Assembly: GCF_000019805.1 (NCBI RefSeq)
Contig: NC_010525.1
Span: forward strand, 496,001 to 560,000
DNA length: 64,000 bases
Direction of reading: 5' to 3'
Source of the DNA: Pyrobaculum neutrophilum V24Sta
Lineage (GTDB): Archaea > Thermoproteota > Thermoprotei > Thermoproteales > Thermoproteaceae
Below the pieces are notes generated by a model. That model had not been told where the DNA came from. It saw nothing but the letters and a program-made list of their open reading frames with translations, and ran no database searches. A program made the position numbers and the translations under genes. This document shows, one piece after another, positions 51,656 to 58,877 of the stretch (positions are counted from its first letter, which is position 1; every line of letters starts with the position of its first letter).

Positions 51656-51826
51656 TTACAGCTGGGCGACCTCCCTCAGAAACTGGGCTAGGTGGGGCGC
51701 CTTGGCCTCCAGCTTCTTCACGGCTGTTTCCACGTCGTCGTGGGGGTCTACGCCGTATCTCGCGAGCGTATACGCGTGGACCCCAACACGTGGACCACCG
51801 CCACCACGAACGCCGCACACATCCAC
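51656..51826 (-). CDS. Small RYGV-DDV family protein, degraded or short
   Basis: The tail YTLARYGVDPHDDVETAVKKLEAKAPHLAQFLREVAQL closely resembles the 54-residue protein at 55015-55179. The best start in frame is a GTG at 51826, but no promoter is visible at the right distance and the N-terminus is glycine-rich and unconvincing. It may be a decayed member. The open frame continues to 51988. Confidence 0.4.
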   Translation of the reverse strand: MDVCGVRGGGGPRVGVHAYTLARYGVDPHDDVETAVKKLEAKAPHLAQFLREVAQL

Positions 51827-52110
51827 TTTAAAAAACCCTCCGTAGCGGCGTCTGAAGCAGACACAGCGCCGGAGAGCCGCTTGCTCGTCAGCGCGCCGGA
51901 CGGCGCGTTGGAGGCGGGCCTCCTCAGGGCTGAATCTACCGGGCCAGACGCGCGTCCGGGGGTAGAGGGCGGAGGGCGTCGTCGGCATGGCGAGCGGGGC
52001 GCCAGCTAGGGGCTATGCCACCCCCTTGGCCGCCGACGTCGGGGGCACTTGCGGAGGGCAGGACGCGGTCCGACGCCACGAACTTGCGCCCTGTATGCCG
52101 GCGGGTGTCT

Positions 52111-53061
52111 TCAGCGTAGGTCCTCGGATATTGCCACGAGGAGCTCCACGGCGTGTTTGAGGTCGTCTTTGTGAACCATTTCTACGGGCGAGTGGGAGTA
52201 CTTGCTGAGTATCCCGATGGCGACCGCTGGTATGCCTGAGACGAAAAACGCGGCTGCGTCTGTCCCCCCTCCGCCTCCGCTTATCTGGATCGGTATACCC
52301 CGCCTCTTGGCTATCTCGAGTATCCTCTTCGCCAGCTTGTTGTTGTAGGCGCCGTAGTTGTCGAAGATCCTCAGCACGGGCCCCTGTCCGGGCTTGGCGG
52401 AGCCTGTGAAGTTGGGGTGGCAACAGGAGGTCGTGTCTACCACGACGGCGTACTTCCCTTCCAGCCTCTTCGAGAGGGCGCGCGCGCCGAGGAGGCCCAG
52501 CTCTTCTTGGACGCTCCATACGTATGTCGCCTGGGCTCCCCTCCGGTAGGCCTCCAGCAAGGCCCAGCACCCCACTCTGTCGTCTAACGCCGTTGCCGAT
52601 ATATACCTGCCCACCTCGGCGTACCGCCTGGAGAAGGCGGCGGGGGTCATGGGGCCGATCCCCATGGACTCCACCTCCGCCCTCCCGGCGGCTCCCACGT
52701 CTATATACAGGTCCTGCCAGGAGATCTGGCTCTGTTGTTGCTGGAAGTGGGGGGGCGCGATGCCTATAACCCCCTCCACCTTGAAGCCATCTCCGTATAG
52801 GACCACCGAGGAGCCGGGTAGGATCCTGTCGTCAACGCCTCCCACCTTCCTAAACCTCATCCTCCCGTCTTCCTCTATGGACGTCACGAGGAGCCCCACC
52901 TCGTCCATGTGCGCCACGAAGGCAACCCTGGACTTGTCCACGGCTAGGAGGTTTCCGAAGTCGTCCGCCTCGGCGTTGGGGACGGCGGAGAGTATCCTAC
53001 GGCGCACCTCCTCCTCAAAGCCGGAGACCCCCAGGGCGTTGGTCAGCTCCTCTAGGCTCAT
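52111..53061 (-). CDS. M42-family metallo-aminopeptidase
   Basis: The 316-residue product has the M42 metal-binding residues: AHMDEVG (His), TALDDRVGC (bridging Asp), SVQEELGLLGA (catalytic Glu pair), VVVDTTS (Asp) and KYSHSPVEMV (His). M42 enzymes form large tetrahedral aminopeptidase complexes that finish cytoplasmic peptide degradation. The length fits the family. Confidence 0.92.
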   Translation of the reverse strand: MSLEELTNALGVSGFEEEVRRRILSAVPNAEADDFGNLLAVDKSRVAFVAHMDEVGLLVTSIEEDGRMRFRKVGGVDDRILPGSSVVLYGDGFKVEGVIGIAPPHFQQQQSQISWQDLYIDVGAAGRAEVESMGIGPMTPAAFSRRYAEVGRYISATALDDRVGCWALLEAYRRGAQATYVWSVQEELGLLGARALSKRLEGKYAVVVDTTSCCHPNFTGSAKPGQGPVLRIFDNYGAYNNKLAKRILEIAKRRGIPIQISGGGGGTDAAAFFVSGIPAVAIGILSKYSHSPVEMVHKDDLKHAVELLVAISEDLR

Positions 53062-53123
53062 GCCTATTCTAAAAAGGCCTAATATAATACGTTTTCGTTA
53101 TATACTCCGGGGTATACAGCTAT

Positions 53124-53792
53124 GTGCCGTACCACATCTGGGCTAGGCCTGGGGAGGTGGCGCCCGTCGTGGTGGGCGTGGGGGACCCGGCTAGGGCTAG
53201 GCTGTTTGCCTCCCTGTTGGAGGAGGCGAAGCTCGTGAACGAGAACCGCTACCCCGTCTACACCGGTAGGGCCGGGGGGAGGGCCGTTTCCGTTGTGGCG
53301 CACGGCATTGGAGGCCCATCGGCGGCTATCGCCCTGGAGGAGCTCAGGACGCTGGGCATGGAGGTCTTCGTGAGGATCGGGACTGCGGGGTCTTTCGGCG
53401 ATTTAAAGGTGGGGGATGTCCTAGTCGCGGCAGCCGCCGCGGCTCCACAGGGGGGGCTCCTAAACTCCTACTTCCCGGGGTTCTCCCCGCCGCTCTCGGC
53501 GGACCCCAGGCTGACGGTGAGGTTGGCCGAGGCGCTTGGCGCGCCGGTGGGGTACGTGGTGTCGAGCGACGCCTTCTACGCGGAGGATCCGCAGTTTGTT
53601 GAGTTCTGGCGGAGGCGGGGGGCCCTCGCCGTGGAGATGGAGTGCGCAACTGCTATGGCGCTTGGGTGGCTCCGCGGCTTTAGGACGGGTTGCGTCTTGG
53701 TGGTGTCAAACGTGGTGGGGCGGCACGAGGTGGTCGACCTCCGGGAGAGGTTCGTGGAGGTCTTCCGCCGCGTCGTCGAGGCTGTGGCTTAG
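53124..53792 (+). CDS. Nucleoside phosphorylase (PNP/UDP family)
   Basis: The 222-residue product has VVVGVGDPARARLFASLL (phosphate loop), HGIGGPSAAIALEEL, FVRIGTAGSFGDLKVGDVLVA and the base/ribose site ALAVEMECATAMALGW. This fits hexameric purine or uridine phosphorylases. It starts with GTG at 53124 behind an A/T-rich gap shared with the divergent M42 gene. The base specificity cannot be read from this. Confidence 0.9.
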   Translation: MPYHIWARPGEVAPVVVGVGDPARARLFASLLEEAKLVNENRYPVYTGRAGGRAVSVVAHGIGGPSAAIALEELRTLGMEVFVRIGTAGSFGDLKVGDVLVAAAAAAPQGGLLNSYFPGFSPPLSADPRLTVRLAEALGAPVGYVVSSDAFYAEDPQFVEFWRRRGALAVEMECATAMALGWLRGFRTGCVLVVSNVVGRHEVVDLRERFVEVFRRVVEAVA

Positions 53793-53795
53793 TCA

Positions 53796-54020
53796 TCACC
53801 CGTCAGCAGCGACGGCCGCCTTCACCACCTCGGAGACGTACTCCACGTAGTCTCTTAAACATTGGCCGCATAGGGCCAGCTCTACCGCCTGGCCGATTCT
53901 GATGTACCCCGCGTTGGTGGGGGTAAGCCGGGCTCCGCATAGGTGGCACCGCGGTCTGTAGACGGCGAGGATTACTTTCAGCTCGGTTTCGGGAATTTCG
54001 CTGTATGTCCAGGCCCCCAT
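53796..54020 (-). CDS. Small zinc-ribbon protein
   Basis: The 74-residue product has CHLCGARLTPTNAGYIRIGQAVELALCGQCLRDY, a two-CxxC treble-clef/zinc-ribbon. ATG 54020 (MGAWTYSEIPE) is preferred; the frame stays open to 54095, but the extra part is Lys/Arg-rich and overlaps the divergent promoter. It could be a transcription-linked factor. It converges on the phosphorylase gene. Confidence 0.65.
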   Translation of the reverse strand: MGAWTYSEIPETELKVILAVYRPRCHLCGARLTPTNAGYIRIGQAVELALCGQCLRDYVEYVSEVVKAAVAADG

Positions 54021-54127
54021 TTTGAAAAAGCGTTTTTTCCTTGTTTTCAAAACTTTCAGTGAACCCTCTCTCAGACCTCTCACGTATATACACAAGACTT
54101 TTTAAGATACTGTAGGAGGCGGAGGCC

Positions 54128-54958
54128 GTGTTCGACGTCGTTAAGTACATGTTGCCTCTGGCCGTGGGCTACGCGGTGGGGAAAGCCGCGCGTGTCCGGC
54201 CACCCAGCTGGCTCTTCACGGCGCTTGTGGCCGTTCTCGTCTTCGCCGTATCTGCCAACGCCTCAGGAGCCGTGTTGAGCAACCCCGGCCTCTATCTCGC
54301 TGTTTCTCTCGTCTACTCCCTCGCCCTCGTCTTAACCTCGGCCGTGCTCGGCTCGGTCTTTGACAGGCGGAGGGAAGGAAGGGGGGCTGGGAAGCCTCTG
54401 GTGTCTCTATACGCCGCCGCCTCGCTCGCGGCGGGCTTCGCCGTAGGCGCCTTCGCCAAGGCGGATTACGCATCCGCCGTGGAGCCCCTCCTCATCGTGT
54501 TGCTGTTCGCAGCTGGCGTAGATATGGCAAACGCCGGCGTTAGGCTGGAGAGGGCCGCCTTGCTGGCGCCCGCCGTGGCGCTTGCCGCCTCGGCGCTGGT
54601 CGGCGTTTTTTTCAAGGCGGCTCTGGGGATCACGCCCGCGGTGGCCTTCGGCCTGGGTTGGTACACCTTCACGGGGCCCTACCTGGCGAGGGCGGGTGAC
54701 GCCGCAGGCGGCGCCTACGGCCTTCTGGTTAACTTCTTTAGGGAGCAGCTCACCTACCTCCTGGGGCCCCACCTGGCGAGGAGGTTCGGCAGAGTGGGCG
54801 TTTTGGCGGCTGGAGGCGCCACCACTATGGACAACACGCTCCCCCTCTACACAGCTCTATACGGCTCCTCCTTCTCACTATATGCGTTTACAAACGGAGT
54901 TATTCTAACCTTTATAGTTCCCCTCCTAGTTCCGGCGGTTCATCAAACGTTTGGTTGA
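54128..54958 (+). CDS. LysO-like amino-acid exporter (DUF340 family)
   Basis: The 276-residue product has about eight hydrophobic helices, with the paired-acidic motif region AAGVDMANAGVRL, GLGWYTFTGPYLARAGD and GGATTMDNTLPL, which are LysO/YbjE signatures. LysO exports lysine or its toxic analogues. The GTG at 54128 lies 25 bp after CTTTTTAAG. The substrate is inferred from family. Confidence 0.82.
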   Translation: MFDVVKYMLPLAVGYAVGKAARVRPPSWLFTALVAVLVFAVSANASGAVLSNPGLYLAVSLVYSLALVLTSAVLGSVFDRRREGRGAGKPLVSLYAAASLAAGFAVGAFAKADYASAVEPLLIVLLFAAGVDMANAGVRLERAALLAPAVALAASALVGVFFKAALGITPAVAFGLGWYTFTGPYLARAGDAAGGAYGLLVNFFREQLTYLLGPHLARRFGRVGVLAAGGATTMDNTLPLYTALYGSSFSLYAFTNGVILTFIVPLLVPAVHQTFG

Positions 54959-55014
54959 GGTACTTAGAGGGGGCTACACCGCTATTCAGTTAAATATCCG
55001 TTATAGTTGTTATA

Positions 55015-55179
55015 ATGCCCAGCGTGAGGGACGTCCTGGGCGTCTCCGCCGTTTCCCTTATGAGATACGGCGTGAGGCCCGAGGACGACGTCTACACGGC
55101 CATCAGCCTCCTGGAGAGGCGGGCCCCCCATCTCGCAAAGTTGCTGAAGGCGGTGGCGGGCGTCGGCGGCGCGTCTTAG
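55015..55179 (+). CDS. 54-residue RYGV-DDV family small protein
   Basis: The ATG at 55015 lies about 22-25 bp after TTAAATAT (54990-54997), supporting a leaderless gene. The protein reads VRDVLGVSAVSLMRYGVRPEDDVYTAISLLERRAPHLAKLLKAV, helical and related to the tail of the 51656 gene. It overlaps the convergent ubiX end by 4 bp. Function unknown. Confidence 0.65.
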   Translation: MPSVRDVLGVSAVSLMRYGVRPEDDVYTAISLLERRAPHLAKLLKAVAGVGGAS

Positions 55180-55742
55180 GCCCTCGCTTGCCCTCCCCAC
55201 CTCGGGGTGAAGCTGTGTTTTATCCCGAGGGCGTCTAGGACGCGGCCGGCGAAGGTCGTGACCAGCTCGTCTATGTCTCTAGGCCTCGTGTAGAAGCCCG
55301 GCGCCGCCGGCATCACTATCGCCCCCGCGAGGGTCGCCAGCTCCATGTTTCTGATGTGTACAAGAGATAGGGGGCTCTCTCTGACGACCAAGACCACCCG
55401 CCTCCTCTCCTTCAGCCCCACCTCGGCGGCTCTGGTGATCAAGTTTGTGGTGAAGCCGTTGGCTATGGCGGCCAGGGTCTTGGTGGAGCACGGGACTACA
55501 GCCACCGCGTCTATGCCGAAGCTACCTGAAGCGGGCGGGGCCGCCATATCGCCCTCGTCCCAGAAGTGGTGTGCCAGCGATTTGACATACGCCGGGTCGT
55601 AGTCCGTCTCCAGCCTTAGGACCCTCTCCGCGGTCTTGGTGATGGAGAGGTGTATCTCGACGCCGGCTCTCCTCAGCAGCTCGAGCACCTTCACTCCATA
55701 TATCACGCCGGAGGCGCCAGTGATCCCGACGAAGACCTTCAT
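55176..55742 (-). CDS. ubiX: UbiX-type flavin prenyltransferase
   Basis: The 188-residue flavoprotein has VGITGASGVIYGVKVLELL (FMN and dimethylallyl-phosphate site), the conserved VVPCSTKTLAAIANGFTTNLITRAAEV and VRESPLSLVHIRNM, then MPAAPGFYTRP. It makes prenylated FMN used by UbiD-type decarboxylases. The ATG at 55742 overlaps the upstream stop (TGATGA). Confidence 0.93.
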   Translation of the reverse strand: MKVFVGITGASGVIYGVKVLELLRRAGVEIHLSITKTAERVLRLETDYDPAYVKSLAHHFWDEGDMAAPPASGSFGIDAVAVVPCSTKTLAAIANGFTTNLITRAAEVGLKERRRVVLVVRESPLSLVHIRNMELATLAGAIVMPAAPGFYTRPRDIDELVTTFAGRVLDALGIKHSFTPRWGGQARA

Positions 55743-56461
55743 CACACGTAGATATACACCTCGTTGTCGAGGACTACACCGTCGTCCTCCTGCCTTCCGC
55801 CGTGGAGCAGGTAGAGCTCCTTCTTCTCCACCTTCACCGCCTTCTTCTCCACGGGGGGCAACGCGGCCGCCGTGTTCAACATCTGCGCCACGTGTCTTAG
55901 ATAGAGCTCGAAGTCCTGCGGCGCCGGCGGGATCTTGAACACGAGGGCGTGGCTGTATTTAAGCGTCGCCGCCCCCTCCGGCGTGTGCGGGGACGGAACT
56001 ATCTTTCTCACCGCCAACATCTGGGCGGCGGCGTCCGTAGTGGCGGCTACCTCGAACTCCCTACCCCCCAGAAACACGGCCACAACCCTGGGCCTAGCCC
56101 TGTGGTAGAAGGCCGTGATCTCCCTAGCCTCCCAACTCCTAAGCCACAGGAAGTCGAAGTACAGCTCTGCACCGCCGTAGGGGACGCCTCTGAAAGCCCT
56201 CTCGTTTACCACGGGCGCCGCCGCGGTGGGAGGAAGCTCCACCTCGCCCCTCCTCCACCGGTAGAGGAGGAGGGTCAGAAGGTTGACGGCTGGCGCGTCC
56301 TCCTGGCGGAAGCCGGACAAAGCCAACACGGGCACATCCCCCTTCCCAAAGACGAGGGGGCCGCCACCTAGGTACTGCGCCAGGAGGCTCTTGACGTATT
56401 TTACACATGTCGAGTTTGACGCCAGAGCTTGGTTGGGGTGGAGATAGTACATAGGCCTCAC
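55742..56461 (-). CDS. Hypothetical protein co-transcribed with ubiX
   Basis: The 239-residue product has no recognisable domain. There is a FDFLWLRSWEAREITAFYHRARPRVVAVFLGGREFEV core of alpha/beta type and a Lys-rich stretch (PPVEKKAVKVEKKELYLLHGG) near the C-terminus. It overlaps ubiX by one base and probably shares its transcript. It is not a UbiD-like decarboxylase. Function unknown. Confidence 0.6.
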   Translation of the reverse strand: MRPMYYLHPNQALASNSTCVKYVKSLLAQYLGGGPLVFGKGDVPVLALSGFRQEDAPAVNLLTLLLYRWRRGEVELPPTAAAPVVNERAFRGVPYGGAELYFDFLWLRSWEAREITAFYHRARPRVVAVFLGGREFEVAATTDAAAQMLAVRKIVPSPHTPEGAATLKYSHALVFKIPPAPQDFELYLRHVAQMLNTAAALPPVEKKAVKVEKKELYLLHGGRQEDDGVVLDNEVYIYV

Positions 56462-56507
56462 GATCTACGCCACTTTAATAGTTATATTCCCCTGCCTGTG
56501 TTGAACC

Positions 56508-56723
56508 ATGGGAAGGCGGAGGAGCAAGGTGCCCCTGGAGAGGATAGCCATACGGTTCCCCTCCGAGCTCCTCATGAGGATGGACAAGCTTGTGGAGAGA
56601 GGCGTCTTTAAAAACAGGTCTCACCTCGTAAAGGCGGCCATAGAGGAGCTCCTCCGCGACCCCAAGTACCAGGAGGCGTTGAGGGATAAAGACGAGGACT
56701 TCCCGGCAATGAGGGGGAGGTAA
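56508..56723 (+). CDS. Ribbon-helix-helix regulator
   Basis: The 71-residue RHH protein has ERIAIRFPSELLMRMDKLV as strand and first helix and FKNRSHLVKAAIEELLRD as second helix, with a basic N-terminus (GRRRSK). It is related to 45514-45744, with the same ERGVFKNRS/RRGIFPNRS turn. The ATG at 56508 lies about 25-30 bp after TTTAATAG. Likely a small DNA-binding dimer. Confidence 0.85.
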   Translation: MGRRRSKVPLERIAIRFPSELLMRMDKLVERGVFKNRSHLVKAAIEELLRDPKYQEALRDKDEDFPAMRGR

Positions 56724-56751
56724 GCTTTAAAGCCGGCTTCCGGGTTAAAGC

Positions 56752-56805
56752 GCTGATGACGGCAGGTGTGTGGCGAAGCGGTGAGCGCTGGTGACAAGGC
56801 TGATT
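56752..56805 (+). ncRNA. Candidate C/D box sRNA
   Basis: A C box-like TGATGA (56754-56759) and a D box CTGA (56800-56803) are 50 bp end to end, the usual length for Pyrobaculum C/D guide RNAs. An internal GTGAGCG (56781-56787) could be C', but the D' box before it (GCGAA) is off-consensus. It lies between the RHH gene and the SIS gene's 3' end. Moderate-to-low support. Confidence 0.35.
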
Positions 56806-57412
56806 AAGGCACCTCGATGTTTGCGTGTCTCTTGGCGAGGTCGCTCTCGTTTTTGCCAAGTCTCTTCATCAGCTCCGCAATTACGGCGTCTAGAACCACC
56901 ATAGAGGTGTCCTCAAACAACGTGCCTAGGGGGGATAGCGGCTCATGTATACCCAGGATCTGCCGCGCGAAGTAGTCGTCCATAGACGCCAGCTTTGTCC
57001 TACCTGGGACGTAGAGGACGAGATCCGCCGTCTTCGCCAGAGGCGAGTCGTAGTAGGACGTCACGGCGGCTACCTTAGCCCTCATCTTCTTCGCGGCTTC
57101 CGCGGCGGCCACCACCACCTGGGTGGTACCGCTCCCGGAGATCGCGACTAGGAGATCGCCCTCCTCCACCGAGGGGGTTATGGTCTCGCCCAACACGTAG
57201 GAGCGGGCGCCGAGGTGCCTCAGCCTCATGGCGAAGGCCCTCCCCACCAAGCCGCTTCTGCCGACGCCGACGACTAGAATTTTCTTGTTCTGGCGGTATA
57301 TATCTTCTATAGTTTTAACGAAGGCCTCTACTTCCTCAATTTTTAACTTATCTAGCGCATGTATTATAAAATTTGCAATTTCTAGGTATGCCTGTTTGAA
57401 GTATGTCACCAC
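56804..57412 (-). CDS. SIS-domain sugar-phosphate isomerase (6-phospho-3-hexuloisomerase type)
   Basis: The 202-residue product has a single SIS domain: [42 protein letters not shown] and a late [16 protein letters not shown] helix. The closest fit is 6-phospho-3-hexuloisomerase of the ribulose-monophosphate route used for pentose supply in archaea. The GTG at 57412 is chosen because TTTTTAAAT (57432-57441) is about 25 bp upstream. A longer open frame to 57469 would overlap speH. Confidence 0.8.
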   Translation of the reverse strand: MVTYFKQAYLEIANFIIHALDKLKIEEVEAFVKTIEDIYRQNKKILVVGVGRSGLVGRAFAMRLRHLGARSYVLGETITPSVEEGDLLVAISGSGTTQVVVAAAEAAKKMRAKVAAVTSYYDSPLAKTADLVLYVPGRTKLASMDDYFARQILGIHEPLSPLGTLFEDTSMVVLDAVIAELMKRLGKNESDLAKRHANIEVP

Positions 57413-57440
57413 GCCTTTCGAAAAACTTCTATTTAAAAAT

Positions 57441-57815
57441 TTATTCCCTATACATCGATCTATCCCCAAAGAACGCCTCGACCTTCCTAGGCTTTAGCTT
57501 CGACACTATGTAGTCAAAAGCGGCTTTGGGGTCCGTATGATCGCCGCAGGTATAGACGTCCACCGTCGCAAAGCCGTGCTCCGGCCAAGTGTGGATAGAT
57601 ATGTGGCTCTCCGCCACGACGGCGAACACAGTCAAGCCGCCCTCGGGGCCGAACCTGTACGACCCGATCGAGAGGAGGATGGCGTTTGCCACCTTCGCCG
57701 CCTCCTTCACAATGGTGATGAGCGCCGCCTCGTCCTTCAGGATCTGTTGCTCGCAACCGTAGAGGTTGCCGTAGATGTGCCTACCCACTATCTGAGCCCC
57801 CACGCCCCCCGCCAT
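57441..57815 (-). CDS. speH: S-adenosylmethionine decarboxylase proenzyme
   Basis: The 124-residue product has the processing site [16 protein letters not shown]: cleavage before the Ser makes the pyruvoyl cofactor. YTCGDHTDP with the catalytic Cys follows. It makes decarboxylated SAM for polyamine synthesis, important in thermophiles. It lies just upstream of the SIS gene and may have its own promoter. Confidence 0.93.
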   Translation of the reverse strand: MAGGVGAQIVGRHIYGNLYGCEQQILKDEAALITIVKEAAKVANAILLSIGSYRFGPEGGLTVFAVVAESHISIHTWPEHGFATVDVYTCGDHTDPKAAFDYIVSKLKPRKVEAFFGDRSMYRE

Positions 57816-57960
57816 GTCATCAGCCCAATTTCGCAGTTTAAAAACTTAACCCCCAAAAACCCTTATACTACTCCGATGTACCTGCATATACCCCACTGGT
57901 AGTGTATAGATAAAGAGTTTGAAAAATTTAAAGGGCTAAAAGGGGATGCCTTTGAAGAAG

Positions 57961-58059
57961 TTACCACTCCTCTTCCTCCTCCCACTCCTCCTCGAACTCT
58001 TCCCACAGCTCCTCCTCCTCTTCCCACTCCTCCTCTTCGCGGTAGTACCAAATCGGCAT
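57961..58059 (-). CDS. 32-residue acidic Trp/Glu-repeat protein
   Basis: The ATG at 58059 lies 20-28 bp from a TATA core (58078-58089), so it is probably expressed leaderlessly. Of 32 residues 19 are Glu and 5 Trp, in a repeating EEEW pattern after an N-terminal PIWYYR. The repeat (Trp every 6-7 residues) may make a helix with Trp on one side. No family known to me. Confidence 0.6.
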   Translation of the reverse strand: MPIWYYREEEEWEEEEELWEEFEEEWEEEEEW

Positions 58060-58075
58060 AGAGCCCCCGAAATGC

Positions 58076-58092
58076 GCAATTTATAAATGTTG
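58076..58092. promoter_or_regulatory. Bidirectional TATA element
   Basis: The near-palindromic core AATTTATAAATG at 58078-58089 is about 25 bp from the GTG at 58108 (plus) and about 25 bp from the ATG at 58059 (minus). A symmetrical TATA could drive both genes. The spacing is seen; dual use is inferred. Confidence 0.55.
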
Positions 58093-58107
58093 ATAAAGGC
58101 GGCAGAG

Positions 58108-58671
58108 GTGAGAGAGGCCTACGTGCAGGGCCTTGTGCAGAGGCGCGTGAAGTACCGGATCGACCTAGATAGGGAGATGCCCATCGAGGCGTGGGTTGCC
58201 CGGTACGGGAGCGAGGTGGCGAAAACGCTGGAGGAGAGGTGGGGGGCCACCTTCTGCCCCTCCGGCGTTCTGCCCACACTCGGCCTCCTCCTTGTCCACT
58301 GGCGCGGGGGGCACCTCCTTGCCGACGTCTCCCTGTGCGCCCCCGTTTCCCACCCCAGCCCTCCGCCCGCCGCGTTGCGCGCCCCAGTGAGGAGAATCGA
58401 CATATGTGTAGAGCCGGTTGCTCCGCTTGTCCCGCCGGCTGGATATGTAACACTCCATACTCCCGGCGTGAAGATGTTGGGGCGGATCACCCTTAGGAGG
58501 AACTACGCGGTGGTGAAACACAGGGGGTTGCTCTTCGTGACGGCGGCTAGCTACAGCCCCGAGGAGAGAGGCGGGGTCGCGTTGAGGCTGGCTTGGTACC
58601 TCTGCCACAGCTACGACGTGGGGAAGGCCTTTAGAAAAATAAGGGCGGTGCTCAGGTCTAGGGCGTGGTGA
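58108..58671 (+). CDS. Hypothetical protein, 187 residues
   Basis: This is an unknown alpha/beta protein: QRRVKYRIDLDREMPIEAWVARYGSEVAKTLEERWG at the start, a Pro/Ala-rich stretch near 80, and a second domain with KMLGRITLRRNYAVVKHRGLLFVTAASYSPEERGGVALRLAWYLCHSYD. The GTG at 58108 is set by TATA distance; an ATG at 58087 overlaps the TATA itself. The end overlaps the next gene (GTGGTGA). No family was recognised. Confidence 0.6.
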   Translation: MREAYVQGLVQRRVKYRIDLDREMPIEAWVARYGSEVAKTLEERWGATFCPSGVLPTLGLLLVHWRGGHLLADVSLCAPVSHPSPPPAALRAPVRRIDICVEPVAPLVPPAGYVTLHTPGVKMLGRITLRRNYAVVKHRGLLFVTAASYSPEERGGVALRLAWYLCHSYDVGKAFRKIRAVLRSRAW

Positions 58672-58877
58672 GGTACGCCGCGGTGGTCTGTCCAAGGTGC
58701 GCTAGGGCAAGCGCGGCGCGGGCAGACGCCAGGAGGCACCAGTGCCCCTACTGCGGCACTGTGTTTCAGATAGATCAGGCGGCGGTTATAGCGGTGGGCT
58801 CCGCCAGAGAGGTGAGGGAGGCCGTGGTGAGGTACAACTCTAACTTTTTAAAGCCGGGTTGGGAGCCGCGGCGATGA
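58665..58877 (+). CDS. Small zinc-ribbon protein (DUF1922-like)
   Basis: The 70-residue product has CPRCARASAARADARRHQCPYCGTVFQID, a CPxC...CPxCG zinc ribbon, and a helical end. It lies between the 187-residue gene and aconitase with tight overlaps, so it may be co-transcribed. The start is GTG 58665. Possible RNA-linked or transcription role. Confidence 0.7.
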   Translation: MVRYAAVVCPRCARASAARADARRHQCPYCGTVFQIDQAAVIAVGSAREVREAVVRYNSNFLKPGWEPRR

